Positions 10,850 through 22,490 are shown, counted from the first letter of the stretch. The stretch is 64,000 nucleotides of DNA from Xestospongia bergquistia (GCA_963965975.1 OZ014413.1:9202101-9266100), one strand, 5' to 3'. Notes: generated from the sequence alone by a model not told the origin. Made by a program: numbers and translations.

Positions 10850-13800
10850 TCAGTTACTAGGACTTAATAAAGGTTCCCTGTATTCACACGAATCATAATG
10901 TGAACCACTAGCTAACGGTAATGGTCTGCGTGAAAATAGTTTCTGCTTATACTTGCGCTGCATTAAATGAAATATTCCAGTAATTGAAGATATCTTGCCT
11001 GTTACTAGTAGAATATGATATACCAATACTGCCAAGAAGATCAAAAATACAAAGAGGACTGTGATCGATACAAACATTATAGTAACCTTATACTTGAATT
11101 CTATGAACAAGAACCAAGTTGTTGTATACTGAAAAATAAGGTTGAGTAATGGCCAACAGTCAAGGAAGTATATAACTTTGTTCTTAAATGGTTTAAAGTA
11201 AGTCTGTAAGAGCAATAGAAGAACCAAAATGGGAGTTGCTATAACATATATTTTAAGAACATTCCTAGCTCTTAGTGATACATATATAATATACATTACC
11301 ACCACAAAAAGAAGTTGAGCTACAAACCAGTACTCCATTCCTTCCTTATATGGAGCATGGATAGCTTCAAGTAGAGGTCGAACATATTTGTTTACCCTTG
11401 TACGTCGTATTGGTCTAGCAAAGATGAGGAGAAGGACATAGGGTAATAAGAGAGGGATAACAACTAGTAATGTGATGATCATTAAAATGCGATGCGAACC
11501 AACACCATATTTTACAGACCCGTCCCAATACCAAACATTGTAACTGGTATTTAAATCATAATAAATTCTTGCTGAGGTAAACACATCAATAATAGCCAAC
11601 AGAAGCTTAGAAAAGGAGAGGTGTATAACAGTAACTAAAACCTGAACTGATGAATGAGCTATTCTGTTAGAAAGCTTCAGAGAAAATTGACTGAGGATAA
11701 TAAGGACAACAACTATTGTCAGTAAATAAAGTGGAAATAGTAAACAGAGACCAGATTTCCATAACTCTGTCATTCCATTGTAAAAACAGAGAGGAAAGCC
11801 AAGATTCAGATTCACCATTGAAATAAAAACAAGGCAAAACATTGAATATGGAACTTCACTTACATTCAAAGCTAATAGATCTGTAATGCCACAATTAGCC
11901 ATCTGAGCATAGAATATAATACCATTGAGTGTACCAGTTGTTAATGTAAGTCTAAGAGCATATAACAGGTAAATGAGGAGGGGACCAGCTATTGCATAGA
12001 GGACTAATGTCCACAACCACCAATTATTACATTCTTTACATTCTGTAGAACCAAATACCACACTTAGTTTTTGGCCTTCTTTAAGCCTACTACAACTACC
12101 ACACAATGGACCTTCACGATGATGTAAACACAGTGACTGGAGAGTTTCTTTGTTACAAGTCTTCTTTTTTGAAATGTACATATTGCTAGTTGAAGAACTG
12201 CAAAAAAAGGACCCATCATAATTACAATAACCAAGTGGACATTGTAATGAGACACCAAAATGTGCAGATGTGTTTATATAACCAGCCCAGGAATTAGCAG
12301 ATAAATGTGGTCTTACCATTGACAGATAATTAATGTCACAATCAGCCTTATAACCATAAACTGAGTAAAAATCTTTGTTATAAAAAGTTGATGAGCACCC
12401 ACATTGTTGTGTTTCATTTTGCCAAACAAAACCTAAAGGACAATGTTGTACTGTAACATTGACAACTAGAGCAGCTGGAAAACTAGGTAGAGAAAATACA
12501 AATTTTCCCTCAGTTGTATTAGAGATTTCATTATATATTGTAAATGAAAATGGAGTGCATTTATCACCTTCATATATTACTTGCTCTTTATAGTTATAAT
12601 GTAGTATGTTTTTTGTAGCAATGTTAACTGCTATAGTTGAGTAGACCTTTCTGTTTACAGCATCAATAGATGCCATTACAATGTTGATCGTCTGACCTGG
12701 ATAAGCGTTAAATTTGGTGGAATTTCTGAATACACTATTAGGATAACAAACAGTTAATTTTGAAGCTGAAGTTGATATATCATGTACTTTATATACTTCC
12801 TTGTTTTCAATGAAATTAAAGTGGTTTCTGTAAAAATCTAACAATGCCATATTATCAGAAACTTTTGAATTGACTCGACATGAAAAGAGTGGATAGGCAT
12901 ATATTGAACTACCAGCACGGATAGCTGTGTTTCCTACAAATGAAATACTCTTTTGTTTTGCAATATTTATTAATTGTATGATACATTGTTCTTTTAGTAA
13001 TAAGCTATTTTTAATACCAGAACTTGCATATATTGCTCCACCGAATTCCTGAGCTTGATTATTAGTAAAGTTAACTACAGCTCCTCCAATAAAATAAAGA
13101 TATCCATTACCTAGTAATCTAATAGCAGCACCTCTGGATCCAACATTGTTGTTAAAAGTCACATTGGCATATTTAGACAGATGAACATTGGAGTTGAGAG
13201 CATCAATCACAGATCCATAGTTATTAGTGAAGATTGACGTTCCAGTAATAGACACATTTGCTATGTTACTAAAAGAGAAGATTCCTGCAGTTGAAACAGG
13301 TTGGAATGTTAATTTTTGAGAGTTGTTTCTTGCATGTATGTCTTCAAGAACAATGACAATGTTTGCAAACTTTTTAACATTATCATGGACAGAAACAAAA
13401 AGACAAGCTCCAGTCTTCTGAACTAAGTTATTTTGAAAGCTACAGTTTTTAAAATGAATATCTATATTAACAGTCTTGTCTACCTCAGCTACACCAACAT
13501 ATATAGTACCAGTAGGTGAACAATTATGACCATGACCTGTGTGATTAAAAAACTTTGTATTTTGAATTAACAATACTTGAGATTGAGTCATAGATACATC
13601 TGTTACTTTAATCCAATATAAAGCAAGACCTGCTCCATGTAAAAATGAATTAGGACCATTAGCATTATCAGAAAACAGACAGTTATTAACAATTGTGCTT
13701 GTATTAAGAGAATTCTTGTAATGAAGAACAAGCAGACCACCTGGTGAACTATAACTTCCCACGTTAGATGTAATTTCTGTATTGTTAATAGTAACACTGG

Positions 13801-14635
13801 CAAAATATGCTTTTTGAGCATAAAGTACAGTCAGACCAGCAGCATTAACAATATTCAAGTATTTATTAGAGAACTCAGTGATATATGAATATGCTTTGTG
13901 CAAATCAATGTTATTTTTAAAATGTGCATTAGTGACAGTAACATATGTAGGATACATTAGTTGATGATCAAAAAAATGTAGAAGAGCACCACAACCAATT
14001 GACCTCCTTTTGTCTTTGGTATAATGATATAGGTCAGTACTAAGAGTTGAATTAGACATATTAACTTTACTGATACTAGAATCATGTAGATTTATACCAA
14101 TCATAGCAAACCCATATGAGTAGTAAATGTTAACTTGAGTTATATTGATCTGACAATGAACAAAGACTAAGGCAGCAGCATGAGATGAAGTATAATGCAG
14201 AGATGAACTATTGAGGTACTCAGTGATTGTATCATTTTGAATAGTAGTAAGATATGTACCACAATTCTTGAATATCAATTGTTGTAGAATCACTGTAGTG
14301 TTGAAGAAAACTAGACCTCTTGTAGGTTGTTGAATGGCCTCTGGCAAATTATTACATCTTATAATAGCAGACTTTGTATAAGAATCACTGCATATTTCAA
14401 TTCTACCAGTATCATAAGAAACTTGACAAAAGTTTCCAGATGAAATGGTGAAGATGACAGAACTGTTTAATAAGAACACAAGGTGTTGAGAGGACCATGT
14501 TGTATTACATAGGTACTGCTCTAAATCTGAAGATGAGTTAACATGATATGTATTATTACTGTCTCTACTGCAAAAGCAACTGAAGAGTAGTAGACAAAGA
14601 AATGACAACATCAAAGTAGTGGTCTGTAGAGTCAT
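10850..14635 (-). CDS. Gene 3: intact Pmp-repeat receptor-like multi-pass membrane protein (1261 aa)
   Basis: Start ATG 14633-14635 follows a TATA box by about 50 nt. A hydrophobic signal peptide covers residues 1 to about 22. Residues ~25-600 form an Asn/Ser/Thr-rich beta-helix region with FxxN and GGAIY motifs (GGAIYASS near 530) and many NxS/T glycosylation sequons. From ~729 a Cys-rich stalk begins (CPLGFVW, then CPLGYCN, then CLHHREGPLCGSC with the subfamily I LKEGQK insert). WWLW near 868 opens a membrane core of eight to ten hydrophobic spans to ~1210, including FYNGMTELWK and FKPFKN motifs. The tail ends CEYREPLLSPSN. Stop is TGA where gene 4 has TAA. The ectodomain is closest to gene 2 and pseudogene B, the core to gene 4, so it may be a recombinant. 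Cell-surface role inferred; ligand unknown. Confidence 0.85.
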   Translation of the reverse strand: MTLQTTTLMLSFLCLLLFSCFCSRDSNNTYHVNSSSDLEQYLCNTTWSSQHLVFLLNSSVIFTISSGNFCQVSYDTGRIEICSDSYTKSAIIRCNNLPEAIQQPTRGLVFFNTTVILQQLIFKNCGTYLTTIQNDTITEYLNSSSLHYTSSHAAALVFVHCQINITQVNIYYSYGFAMIGINLHDSSISKVNMSNSTLSTDLYHYTKDKRRSIGCGALLHFFDHQLMYPTYVTVTNAHFKNNIDLHKAYSYITEFSNKYLNIVNAAGLTVLYAQKAYFASVTINNTEITSNVGSYSSPGGLLVLHYKNSLNTSTIVNNCLFSDNANGPNSFLHGAGLALYWIKVTDVSMTQSQVLLIQNTKFFNHTGHGHNCSPTGTIYVGVAEVDKTVNIDIHFKNCSFQNNLVQKTGACLFVSVHDNVKKFANIVIVLEDIHARNNSQKLTFQPVSTAGIFSFSNIANVSITGTSIFTNNYGSVIDALNSNVHLSKYANVTFNNNVGSRGAAIRLLGNGYLYFIGGAVVNFTNNQAQEFGGAIYASSGIKNSLLLKEQCIIQLINIAKQKSISFVGNTAIRAGSSIYAYPLFSCRVNSKVSDNMALLDFYRNHFNFIENKEVYKVHDISTSASKLTVCYPNSVFRNSTKFNAYPGQTINIVMASIDAVNRKVYSTIAVNIATKNILHYNYKEQVIYEGDKCTPFSFTIYNEISNTTEGKFVFSLPSFPAALVVNVTVQHCPLGFVWQNETQQCGCSSTFYNKDFYSVYGYKADCDINYLSMVRPHLSANSWAGYINTSAHFGVSLQCPLGYCNYDGSFFCSSSTSNMYISKKKTCNKETLQSLCLHHREGPLCGSCSRLKEGQKLSVVFGSTECKECNNWWLWTLVLYAIAGPLLIYLLYALRLTLTTGTLNGIIFYAQMANCGITDLLALNVSEVPYSMFCLVFISMVNLNLGFPLCFYNGMTELWKSGLCLLFPLYLLTIVVVLIILSQFSLKLSNRIAHSSVQVLVTVIHLSFSKLLLAIIDVFTSARIYYDLNTSYNVWYWDGSVKYGVGSHRILMIITLLVVIPLLLPYVLLLIFARPIRRTRVNKYVRPLLEAIHAPYKEGMEYWFVAQLLFVVVMYIIYVSLRARNVLKIYVIATPILVLLLLLQTYFKPFKNKVIYFLDCWPLLNLIFQYTTTWFLFIEFKYKVTIMFVSITVLFVFLIFLAVLVYHILLVTGKISSITGIFHLMQRKYKQKLFSRRPLPLASGSHYDSCEYREPLLSPSN

Positions 14636-14654
14636 TATTTCAGAAAGGTCACAG

Positions 14655-14750
14655 GATAACTAGATTAACCAGATAATTTTGCTTATATACCATCCAGTAT
14701 CTATATTGATAATAGTAGGTTGCCTTGTCTTAAAAACAACATTGAAAGTA
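14655..14750 (-). promoter_or_regulatory. Core promoter module of gene 3
   Basis: Almost identical to the module of gene 2: TATATAA on the minus strand (plus-strand 14683-14689), about 48-56 nt from the start codon, with AGATAA/TGATAA words and the 'aacaacattgaaag' track. Confidence 0.5.
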
Positions 14751-15586
14751 TATATAAATTATGTCAACTACTTAGGATAATCATACTTTTAATTTTATTG
14801 GATTTCACTTTTCAACAACAACACAGGTGTGTGGTAGCACATTTTTGAAGTGTCTTGACAACTGATTGTTTGGGCTTAAGACCTACGCTCAAGTATGTCA
14901 GAGATGGTTATGTATTTATTCATTCCATCAATGAAAGTATACAACATTGCATTTACTTTGTGAAAGAATGTCTAATTTGAGTGTTATTCTATTAAAAAAA
15001 TGCACTCATTATAAACAAATTGTGCTACATGTATTGTATGGTATGTCATTGAAGATACACATACTTAAATCAGTGGCTTCTGACAACATTTAACTTTCAT
15101 TAAGTTAATCTTAAATGGTATAAAGTAGGTTTGTAAAGTAAGAATGATATTATGAGTGATGTTGATAACGTGTATATTCTTTAAACTATTCTGTTATAAG
15201 TAAAAATGATGTACATATTTATTAACAACAACAATGTCACATGACTGGCATACAATAATCACATGACTGCAATAAAAGTTAATAAAGGTTATTTAACCAA
15301 GAAAATAAAGGTCAACAGAAATTAAAGATATGAAAACATAATATTGTTACATGTATCATGATTTGTCATAGGTAAACATGTAAAATATCATTGAATAACT
15401 ATAATATGGTTGGAAATGGAGAAATTTATCACTAGAATGGAGTCAACAAATTTAAACCATATTATTAAATATACTCATACAACTTTATTCAGGTCACCAA
15501 CAAATGCTGTATAAGTAATTTCTTAATCTATGCATTACCTCTATTATGTAGCAAGTGAATAAAGATCTATTTATATCTTGCAGTGG
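14751..15586. other. Intergenic block duplicated at 6641-7473
   Basis: Non-coding. The block 14636-16426 as a whole is a near copy of 6525-8304, so the upstream region of gene 3 arose by the same duplication as that of gene 2. Confidence 0.6.
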
Positions 15587-15999
15587 TAGTCTGGCATTGT
15601 TACCCCTTTGCTTAGAGAGGAAGGGTGTGGGGTCAAGTGCCTATAGGACTCATACAGCAGGAATGTAAATGTGGATAGAACAAACTTAGACCTGAGCACA
15701 TGTTATGAGAATGCCAAATGCAAAATGGCTGTTGCGATTGCACTGGTTGTGGTGACAATCTTTTGAATAGAAGCATAGACTGTCTTTCGAATTCACTAAC
15801 TTAGGCACTGCCTTTTGTCACATCTGCTTCAAAGCGTTGCTAGCCATCATCAAGAATTGAAATAAAAAGTGAAAAGGAGGAGCTTGAAGTGCACAAGGCG
15901 TTTCTGTGGGCTGCAAGATTTTTGCTGGCTGTACAAGTCCTATATGCACATGTCTCCAGACCCTATCTCTCTTAATGAAGAGTCAGAAAAGCCAGACTA
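15587..15999. mobile_element. ~412-bp repeated element (complete copy)
   Basis: Same element as 7474-7885, with TA-GTCTGGC and GCCAGAC-TA ends. As it lies within a duplicated block it need not be an independent insertion. Confidence 0.5.
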
Positions 16000-16307
16000 T
16001 TATTGGTAAATTTGGGAAATATATTAAAATGTTTTGTCACATTAATAATTATTTCATGTGAGTTTTGAAAATCAAAAGATTTTTTGCTCACCAATATGTA
16101 ATTATTATGTTAAATGTCATTATGAAAACGAAACTTGTTACACTCAAAATATATAATATTATCTAAAAAAACAAACAAAATATACTTTTAATGTAACTCC
16201 CTTGATATCAACAGAACTGTAAATAATGAAATAAATAGGTACATGATCTAACAGCTAATAACAGAATTCTAACATTTGTGAAAATCAATGCTTTGCATCT
16301 TGTTGCC
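16000..16307 (-). other. Family 3' flank left downstream of ghost copy D
   Basis: Near copy of 226-525 with the conserved 3'-flank words, now followed by almost no gene. Confidence 0.5.
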
Positions 16308-16426
16308 TTAAGAAAGAGAATTAAGTAATTTGACATGAACAATAGAAAGAATCACTGACATATCACAATAAAGCACAACTTTGAGAACATTGTTGCCCAA
16401 CAACAACTGGTCTTTTCATTTTACAG
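16308..16426 (-). pseudogene. Ghost copy D: only the last ~40 codons remain
   Basis: The stretch matches the C-terminal end of the other truncated copies, up to 'ttttacag'. At 16427 it changes abruptly to 'atattgataacagctgttgcttt', which is the promoter-proximal sequence found upstream of gene 4 at about 21315-21340. Everything between the tail and the promoter of a whole gene is therefore missing. Both deletion edges contain a 'cagtat' word in intact copies, so a microhomology-mediated deletion is plausible. Confidence 0.7.
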
Positions 16427-17446
16427 ATATTGATAACAGCTGTTGCTTTGAATTAAAAACATTGAAAGTAAAAAATTAAGGAAGTTACTTTAAAACAAAG
16501 GAAACCTGAAAGTCAACAATAGTAAGAGATATCAATAGAAGTCATCAAATGTTTATGAAAACTATACCTTTTAGGTATGGCATTATGGTAAACACTGTTG
16601 ATTGAATAACTGTGTTATGTTACTGAGTTGAGAATGTAAATAAGTTTAATCATCTATCATATTAATATTCAAATTTATTTACTACTCAAAGCCTAAGTTA
16701 ATTCATTGGTGTATAATAATTGTAATAGTTAAAAACAACCTAATCCATTGTTTTGTCTCTAATTGGTGAGGAATTAAGATGGTTAAATAAATCAACTTGG
16801 ATTGCATTGTTTTTCATAACTTAGGCTTATGTGAATTTTTATTTATAACTTTAATAAATTTAATTACAGAAACTAAAACTAAATATGAATTAATAAGTTA
16901 GAAAATTTTAAGCACAATCAGAAATTATGTCCCAATTGAATTGTCTATTCTTTCCTTACTGATCCTCAATCAAAAATAAATGTTAATAAAAGGAAAATAA
17001 TATCTATAACGATATCTATAATTGAATATGGTATAATGACCTACTAAACAATCATAATATTATATTAACAATTTGATGTTGTTATCAGTATTATGTTAAT
17101 ATAGGTATGTTATTACTAAACAACTTATCAAAGTGAAAGTAAGACATGTATAAGAAAACCAGCAAATTGGATTTTATTATTGAAGCTAGGCTAATTGTTA
17201 GTATATGTCACTTGATGACATTAATATAAGTATACCAAATGACTTTAAAACTTGAGAAGGTAAACTTTATTCACAACCAAAAAAATTATCAGAATAAATT
17301 TTAAAATGTTTAGCACACCATTGACAAATACAGTAAGTATTAAAAATTATTTTTTACAATTTATATTAATTTATGCTAAACACCAAACTACATTTAATCT
17401 ACACACCCTTTCTATAAATGATAAATTACATAAATATTAGTTTCCA
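16427..17446. other. Intergenic region downstream of gene 4
   Basis: It starts with the orphan promoter-like piece (16427-16470) belonging to ghost copy D. The rest is AT-rich and non-coding, sharing 16830-17446 with the flank below gene 3. A minus-strand AATAAA is at plus-strand 17266-17271. Confidence 0.5.
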
Positions 17447-20400
17447 TTAGTTACTAGGACTTAATAAAGGTTCCCTGTATTCACATGAATCATAATGTGA
17501 ACCACTTGCTAACGGTAATGGTCTGCGTGAAAATAGTTTCTGCTTATACTTGCGCTGAATCAAATGAAACATTGCTGTTATTGAAGATATCTTGCCAGTT
17601 ACCAGTAGAATATGATAGAACAATACTGCTAAGAATATCAAGAACACAAAGAGGACTGTGATAGATACAAACATTGCAATAGTCTTATACTTGAATTCTA
17701 TGAACAAGAACCAAGTTGTTGTATACAGAAAAATAAGGTTGAGTAATGGCCAACAGTTAAGGAAGTATATAACTTTGTTCTTAAATGGTTTGAAGTAAGT
17801 TTGTAAGAGCAATAGGAGAATCAAAAATGGAGCTGTTGTAACATGTATTTTAAGAATATTACTAGCTCTTAGTGATACATATATAATGTACATTACCACC
17901 ACAAAAAGAAGTTGAGTTACAAACCAGAACTCCTTTCCTTCCTTATATGGACCATGGATAGCTTCTAGTAATGGACGAACATATTTGTTTACCCTTGTAT
18001 GACGTATTGGTCGAGCAAAAAGTAGCAGAAAGACATAGGGTAATAAGAGAGGGATAACAACTAGTAATGTAATGATCATTAAAATGAGATGTGAACCAAC
18101 ACCATATTCTACAGACCCGTCCCAATACCAAACGTTGTAACTGGTATTTGAATTATAATAAATTCTTGCTGAGGTAAACACATCAATAATAGCCAAAAGA
18201 AGCTTAGAAAAGGAGAGGTGTACAACAGTAACTAGTACTTGAACTGATGAATGAGCTATTTGGTTGGAAAGCCTCAGAGAAAAACGACTGAGAATAATAA
18301 GGACAACAACTATTGTCAGTAAATAAAGTGGAAATAGTAAACTGAGACCAGCTTTCCATAACTCTGTCATTCCATTATAAAAACAGAGAGGAAAGCCAAG
18401 ATTCAGATTCACCATTGAAATAAAAATAAGGCAAAACATTGAATATGGAACTTCACTTACATTCAAAGCTAATAGATCTGTGATGCCACAATTAGCCATC
18501 TGGGCATAAAATATAATACCATTGAGAGTGCCAGTTGTCAACGTGAGTCTGAGAGCATATAACAGGTAAATGAGTAGAGGACCAACTACTCCATAGAGTA
18601 CTAGTGTCCACAACCACCAATTACTACATTCTTTACATTCTCTAGAACCAAATACCATACTTAGTTTTTGGCCTTCTTTAACCCTACCACAAGTACCACA
18701 CAATGGACCTTCACGATGATGTAAACATAGTGATTGGAGAACTTCTTTGTCACAAGTCTTTTTATTTGAAAGATATATTTTGTTAGTTGAAGAACTGCAA
18801 AAAAAGGACCCGTTAGTATTACAAAAGCCAAGTGGACATTGCATTGAGACACCAAAATATGTGGATGTGTTTACATTACCAGCCCACGTATTAGCAGATA
18901 AACTTGGTCTTACCATAGACGGGTAATTGATATCACAATCAGCCTTATAACCATAAACCGAATAAAAGTCCTTGTTATAAAAAGCTGGTGAGCACACACA
19001 TTCTTTATTGTACCAAATAAAACCTAAAGGACAAGGTTGTACCGTAACATTGACAACTAGAGCAGCTGGGAAACTAGGTAGAGAAAATACTAACTCTGAT
19101 GATTCAGTGGTAATATTACTACGGCCTTTGCATTTTACTATAAGTACAAATGGAGTGCATACATCTTCATATAATACTTGTACTTGGTTTAAGTGACGTA
19201 GTTTTTTTTTGGTAGCAATGTTAACTGCAACAGTTGAGTAGACCTTTCTGTTTAAAACATCAAGAGATGCCATGTGAATCTTGATCTTCTTACCTGAATA
19301 GGTGCTAAATGATTTGATCAAATTTTTGTGTGTACCATTAGGATAACATAAAGTTAGTTTTGAAGCAGAAGTTGATATATCATGCAGTTTATTCACTTTC
19401 TTGTCTCCAATGAAATGAAAATGGCTTCTGTAAAATTCTAGTAATGTTGCATTAAGATAAATTTTTTCCTTGGTTAGGCATGAAAAGAGTGGATAAGCAT
19501 ATATTGAACTACCAGCACGGATAGCTGTGTTTCCTACAAATGAAATACTCTTTTGTTTTGTAATATTTATTAATTGTATGATACATTGTTCTTTTAGTAA
19601 TAAGCTATTTTTAATACCAGAACTTGCATATATTGCTCCACCAAATTCCTGAGCTTGATTATTAGTAAAGTTAACTACAGCTCCTCCAATAAAATAAAGA
19701 TATCCATTACCTAGTAATCTAATAGCAGCACCTCTGGATCCAACATTGTCGTTAAAAGTCACATTGGCATATTTAGACAGATGAACATTGGAGTTAAGAG
19801 CATCAATCACAGATCCATAGTTTTTAGTGAAGATTGACATTCCAGTTATAGACACGTTTAATATATTACTAAACGAGAAGATTCCTGCAGTTGAATCCTG
19901 CTGAAATGTTAAATTTTGAGAGTTGTTTCTTGCATATATGTCTTCAAGAACAATGACAATGTTTGCAAAATTCTTGGCATTATCAGGAACAAAGACAAAA
20001 AGACAAGTTCCAGTTTGTTGTACTAAGTTATTTTGAAAGCTACAGTTCTTAAAGTGAATTTTTATATTAACAGACTTTTCTAGTTCAGCTACACCAACAT
20101 ATACAACACCAGTAGATGAACAATTATGACCATGACCTGTATGATTACAAAACTTTGTATTTTGAATTGACAATACTTGAGGTTGAGTCATTGATAAATC
20201 TGTTACTTTAATCCAATATAAAGCAAGACCTGCTCCGTGTAAAAATGAATTAGGACCATTAGCATTATTAGAAAACAGAGAGTTATTAACAATTGTGCTT
20301 GTATTAAGAGAACTGTCATAATGAAGAACAAGCAGACCACCTGGTGAATTAGAACTTCCCACATTAGATGTAAATTCTGTACTGTTAATAATAACACTGG

Positions 20401-21247
20401 CAAAATACGTCTTTTGAGTATAGAGTACAGTCAGACCAGCAGCATTAACAATATTCAAGTAATTATTAGAGAACTCAGTGATATAAGAAAATGCTTTGTG
20501 CAAATCAAAGTTATTTTTAAAATGTGCATAGTTGACAGTAACATATGTAGGATACTTCATTAGTTGATGATCAAAGAAATGTAGAAGAGCACCACAACCA
20601 ATTGTCCTTCTTTTGTCTTTGGTATAATGATATAGGTCAGTACTAAGAGTTGAATTAGACATACTAACACTATCAATAGTAGAATTATATATATTTATAC
20701 CAATCATAGCAAATCCATATGAGTAGTAAATGTTAACTTGACTCATTTTGACTTGACAATGAACAAAGACTAAGGTAGCAGCATGAGATGAAGTGTAATA
20801 CAGAGATGAACTGTTGAGGTAGTTGGTGATCACAGTATCTTGAATATTAATAAGATGAGTGCCACAATTCCTGAATACCAAGTGTTGTAGGACTACTGTA
20901 GTGTTGAAGAAAACTAGACCTCTTGTATGTTGTTGAATGACATCCGGTGTATCATTATTATTACATCTTATAACAGCAGTCTCTATGGAAGAATCACTGC
21001 GTATTTCAATTCTACCAGTATCATAAGAAACTTGACAGAAGTTACCAGATGGAATGGTGAAGATGACAGAACTGTTCAATAAAAACACAATATATTGGGA
21101 GGACCATGTTGTGTTACACAGGTACCGTTCTAAAGTAAAGGATGAATTAACATGATATGTATTATTACTGTCTCCACTACAATAACTACTAAAAAAGAGT
21201 GATAGAGAAAGAAATGACAGCATCAAAGTAGTGATCTTTAAAGCCAT
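17447..21247 (-). CDS. Gene 4: intact Pmp-repeat receptor-like multi-pass membrane protein (1266 aa)
   Basis: Start ATG 21245-21247, stop TAA. The signal peptide (MALKITTLMLSFLSLSLFF) is followed by a beta-helix region with sequons; GGAIYASS lies near 535. The stalk starts near 737 (CPLGFIWYN; one Cys-Gly step is shorter than in gene 3: ECVCSP) and contains CLHHREGPLCGTCGRVKEGQK, the subfamily I insert. The membrane core begins near 873 (NWWLWTLVLYG) and matches gene 3 closely through DLLALNVSEV and KLLLAIIDVFTSA to the tail CEYREPLLSPSN. The two proteins differ more in the ectodomain than in the core. No lesion was seen. Likely expressed from the TATA-containing module just upstream. Its 5' flank resembles that of gene 7, linking it to the second large duplicate. 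Confidence 0.85.
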   Translation of the reverse strand: MALKITTLMLSFLSLSLFFSSYCSGDSNNTYHVNSSFTLERYLCNTTWSSQYIVFLLNSSVIFTIPSGNFCQVSYDTGRIEIRSDSSIETAVIRCNNNDTPDVIQQHTRGLVFFNTTVVLQHLVFRNCGTHLINIQDTVITNYLNSSSLYYTSSHAATLVFVHCQVKMSQVNIYYSYGFAMIGINIYNSTIDSVSMSNSTLSTDLYHYTKDKRRTIGCGALLHFFDHQLMKYPTYVTVNYAHFKNNFDLHKAFSYITEFSNNYLNIVNAAGLTVLYTQKTYFASVIINSTEFTSNVGSSNSPGGLLVLHYDSSLNTSTIVNNSLFSNNANGPNSFLHGAGLALYWIKVTDLSMTQPQVLSIQNTKFCNHTGHGHNCSSTGVVYVGVAELEKSVNIKIHFKNCSFQNNLVQQTGTCLFVFVPDNAKNFANIVIVLEDIYARNNSQNLTFQQDSTAGIFSFSNILNVSITGMSIFTKNYGSVIDALNSNVHLSKYANVTFNDNVGSRGAAIRLLGNGYLYFIGGAVVNFTNNQAQEFGGAIYASSGIKNSLLLKEQCIIQLINITKQKSISFVGNTAIRAGSSIYAYPLFSCLTKEKIYLNATLLEFYRSHFHFIGDKKVNKLHDISTSASKLTLCYPNGTHKNLIKSFSTYSGKKIKIHMASLDVLNRKVYSTVAVNIATKKKLRHLNQVQVLYEDVCTPFVLIVKCKGRSNITTESSELVFSLPSFPAALVVNVTVQPCPLGFIWYNKECVCSPAFYNKDFYSVYGYKADCDINYPSMVRPSLSANTWAGNVNTSTYFGVSMQCPLGFCNTNGSFFCSSSTNKIYLSNKKTCDKEVLQSLCLHHREGPLCGTCGRVKEGQKLSMVFGSRECKECSNWWLWTLVLYGVVGPLLIYLLYALRLTLTTGTLNGIIFYAQMANCGITDLLALNVSEVPYSMFCLIFISMVNLNLGFPLCFYNGMTELWKAGLSLLFPLYLLTIVVVLIILSRFSLRLSNQIAHSSVQVLVTVVHLSFSKLLLAIIDVFTSARIYYNSNTSYNVWYWDGSVEYGVGSHLILMIITLLVVIPLLLPYVFLLLFARPIRHTRVNKYVRPLLEAIHGPYKEGKEFWFVTQLLFVVVMYIIYVSLRASNILKIHVTTAPFLILLLLLQTYFKPFKNKVIYFLNCWPLLNLIFLYTTTWFLFIEFKYKTIAMFVSITVLFVFLIFLAVLFYHILLVTGKISSITAMFHLIQRKYKQKLFSRRPLPLASGSHYDSCEYREPLLSPSN

Positions 21248-21264
21248 TCAATAAGAATTGTGGC

Positions 21265-21361
21265 AGGATAACTAGATTAACCAGATACTTTTGTTTATAT
21301 ACCTTCCAGTATCTATATTGATAACAGCTGTTGCTTTGTCTTAAAAACAACATTGAAAGTA
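21265..21361 (-). promoter_or_regulatory. Core promoter module of gene 4
   Basis: Minus-strand TATATAA (plus-strand 21295-21301) is about 50 nt before the ATG, followed further upstream by the 'cagtatctatattgataacag' box (containing TGATAA) and the 'aacaacattgaaag' track. Confidence 0.5.
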
Positions 21362-22490
21362 TAGTTAAATTATGTCAATAGCCACATACAACAATATACA
21401 TTCTTGTATCTATAATGAAAATTACTGGTGTCTTAAAAACAATGTTGAAAGTATATATAAACTATTTCAACTACTTAGGATAATCATACTTTGGATGCTT
21501 TAAAAGTGAACTCACTATTCATCAAAAACACAAAATAGTGGTAGCATATTTTTGAAATGATTTGACAACTGAGTATTTGGGTTCTAGATCTAATGAGTAA
21601 AATTATGATCTATAATTGTTACAAAAGTTCGTGTTGGAGTGAAACAATATAGACCTGTTAACACTGAGACTCTAGAATTCAGTTTAGCTTAACTCATAAG
21701 CAATTACTGAGTGTTTAAAACATTTTGGTGAAAACAACTTGAGCACATTGACACTGCACTTGTCACAGAGACTTATCACTTGTGATGTAGATTGGCAATT
21801 CAAATAAGTACTAATTTTTTGTCACTTCAGTAGCCACAATAACAATACACATTCCTGTGTCTATATCGGTATATATAAATGGTGCATCATCTTAAAAACA
21901 ACATTAAAAGTATATTTAAATTATGTCAACTACTTACAATAATCATACCTTCATATTATTGGATGTTTTTAACAGTAAACTCACTATTCAACAAAAACAC
22001 AAGTTGGTAGTAACATATTTTTGAAGTATTTTAACAACTAAGTATTTTTGTTCAACATCTAATAAGTAAGATAATTGATCTATAATCATTGCAGTAAGTA
22101 TGAGTACTGAGTTTTTGGTCACTTTCAATAACCATATACAACAATACACAATATACTAAGCACATCCTAAATGTCTGAATGTAAGAGTTCTCACTTTTAA
22201 ACAAAGCAAAATAAAAGTCAACAGAATTAAAAATATGATAGCATAACATTGTTCATTAATTACAGGTATCTGGATCTGTCATAGGTAAATATGTAAAACA
22301 TCATTGAATGATTATAATATAACTGGAAATGAAAATATTTGTCACTAAAACAGAGTAAACAAATTTTTTATCATATTATTATATATATACTCATACAAAT
22401 CCAATTAGGTCACCAATAAATGCTGCATAATTAATACTCTATAGATTATCTTTACTATGTGATAAGTGAATAAAGATCTACTTATACCTT
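21362..22490. repeat. Tandem promoter-like modules upstream of gene 4
   Basis: The promoter-proximal sequence 'tatctatattga...cttaaaaacaacattgaaagtata..taaattatgtcaacta' recurs at about 21409-21480 and again at about 21860-21945. Each is preceded by a 'gccacatacaacaatacac'-like start and followed by 'gtaaactcactattcaacaaaaacac'. With the promoter copy at 21310 this makes three modules. The equivalent region above gene 7 has four. The remainder, to 22490, is the start of the flank below gene 5. Confidence 0.55.
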
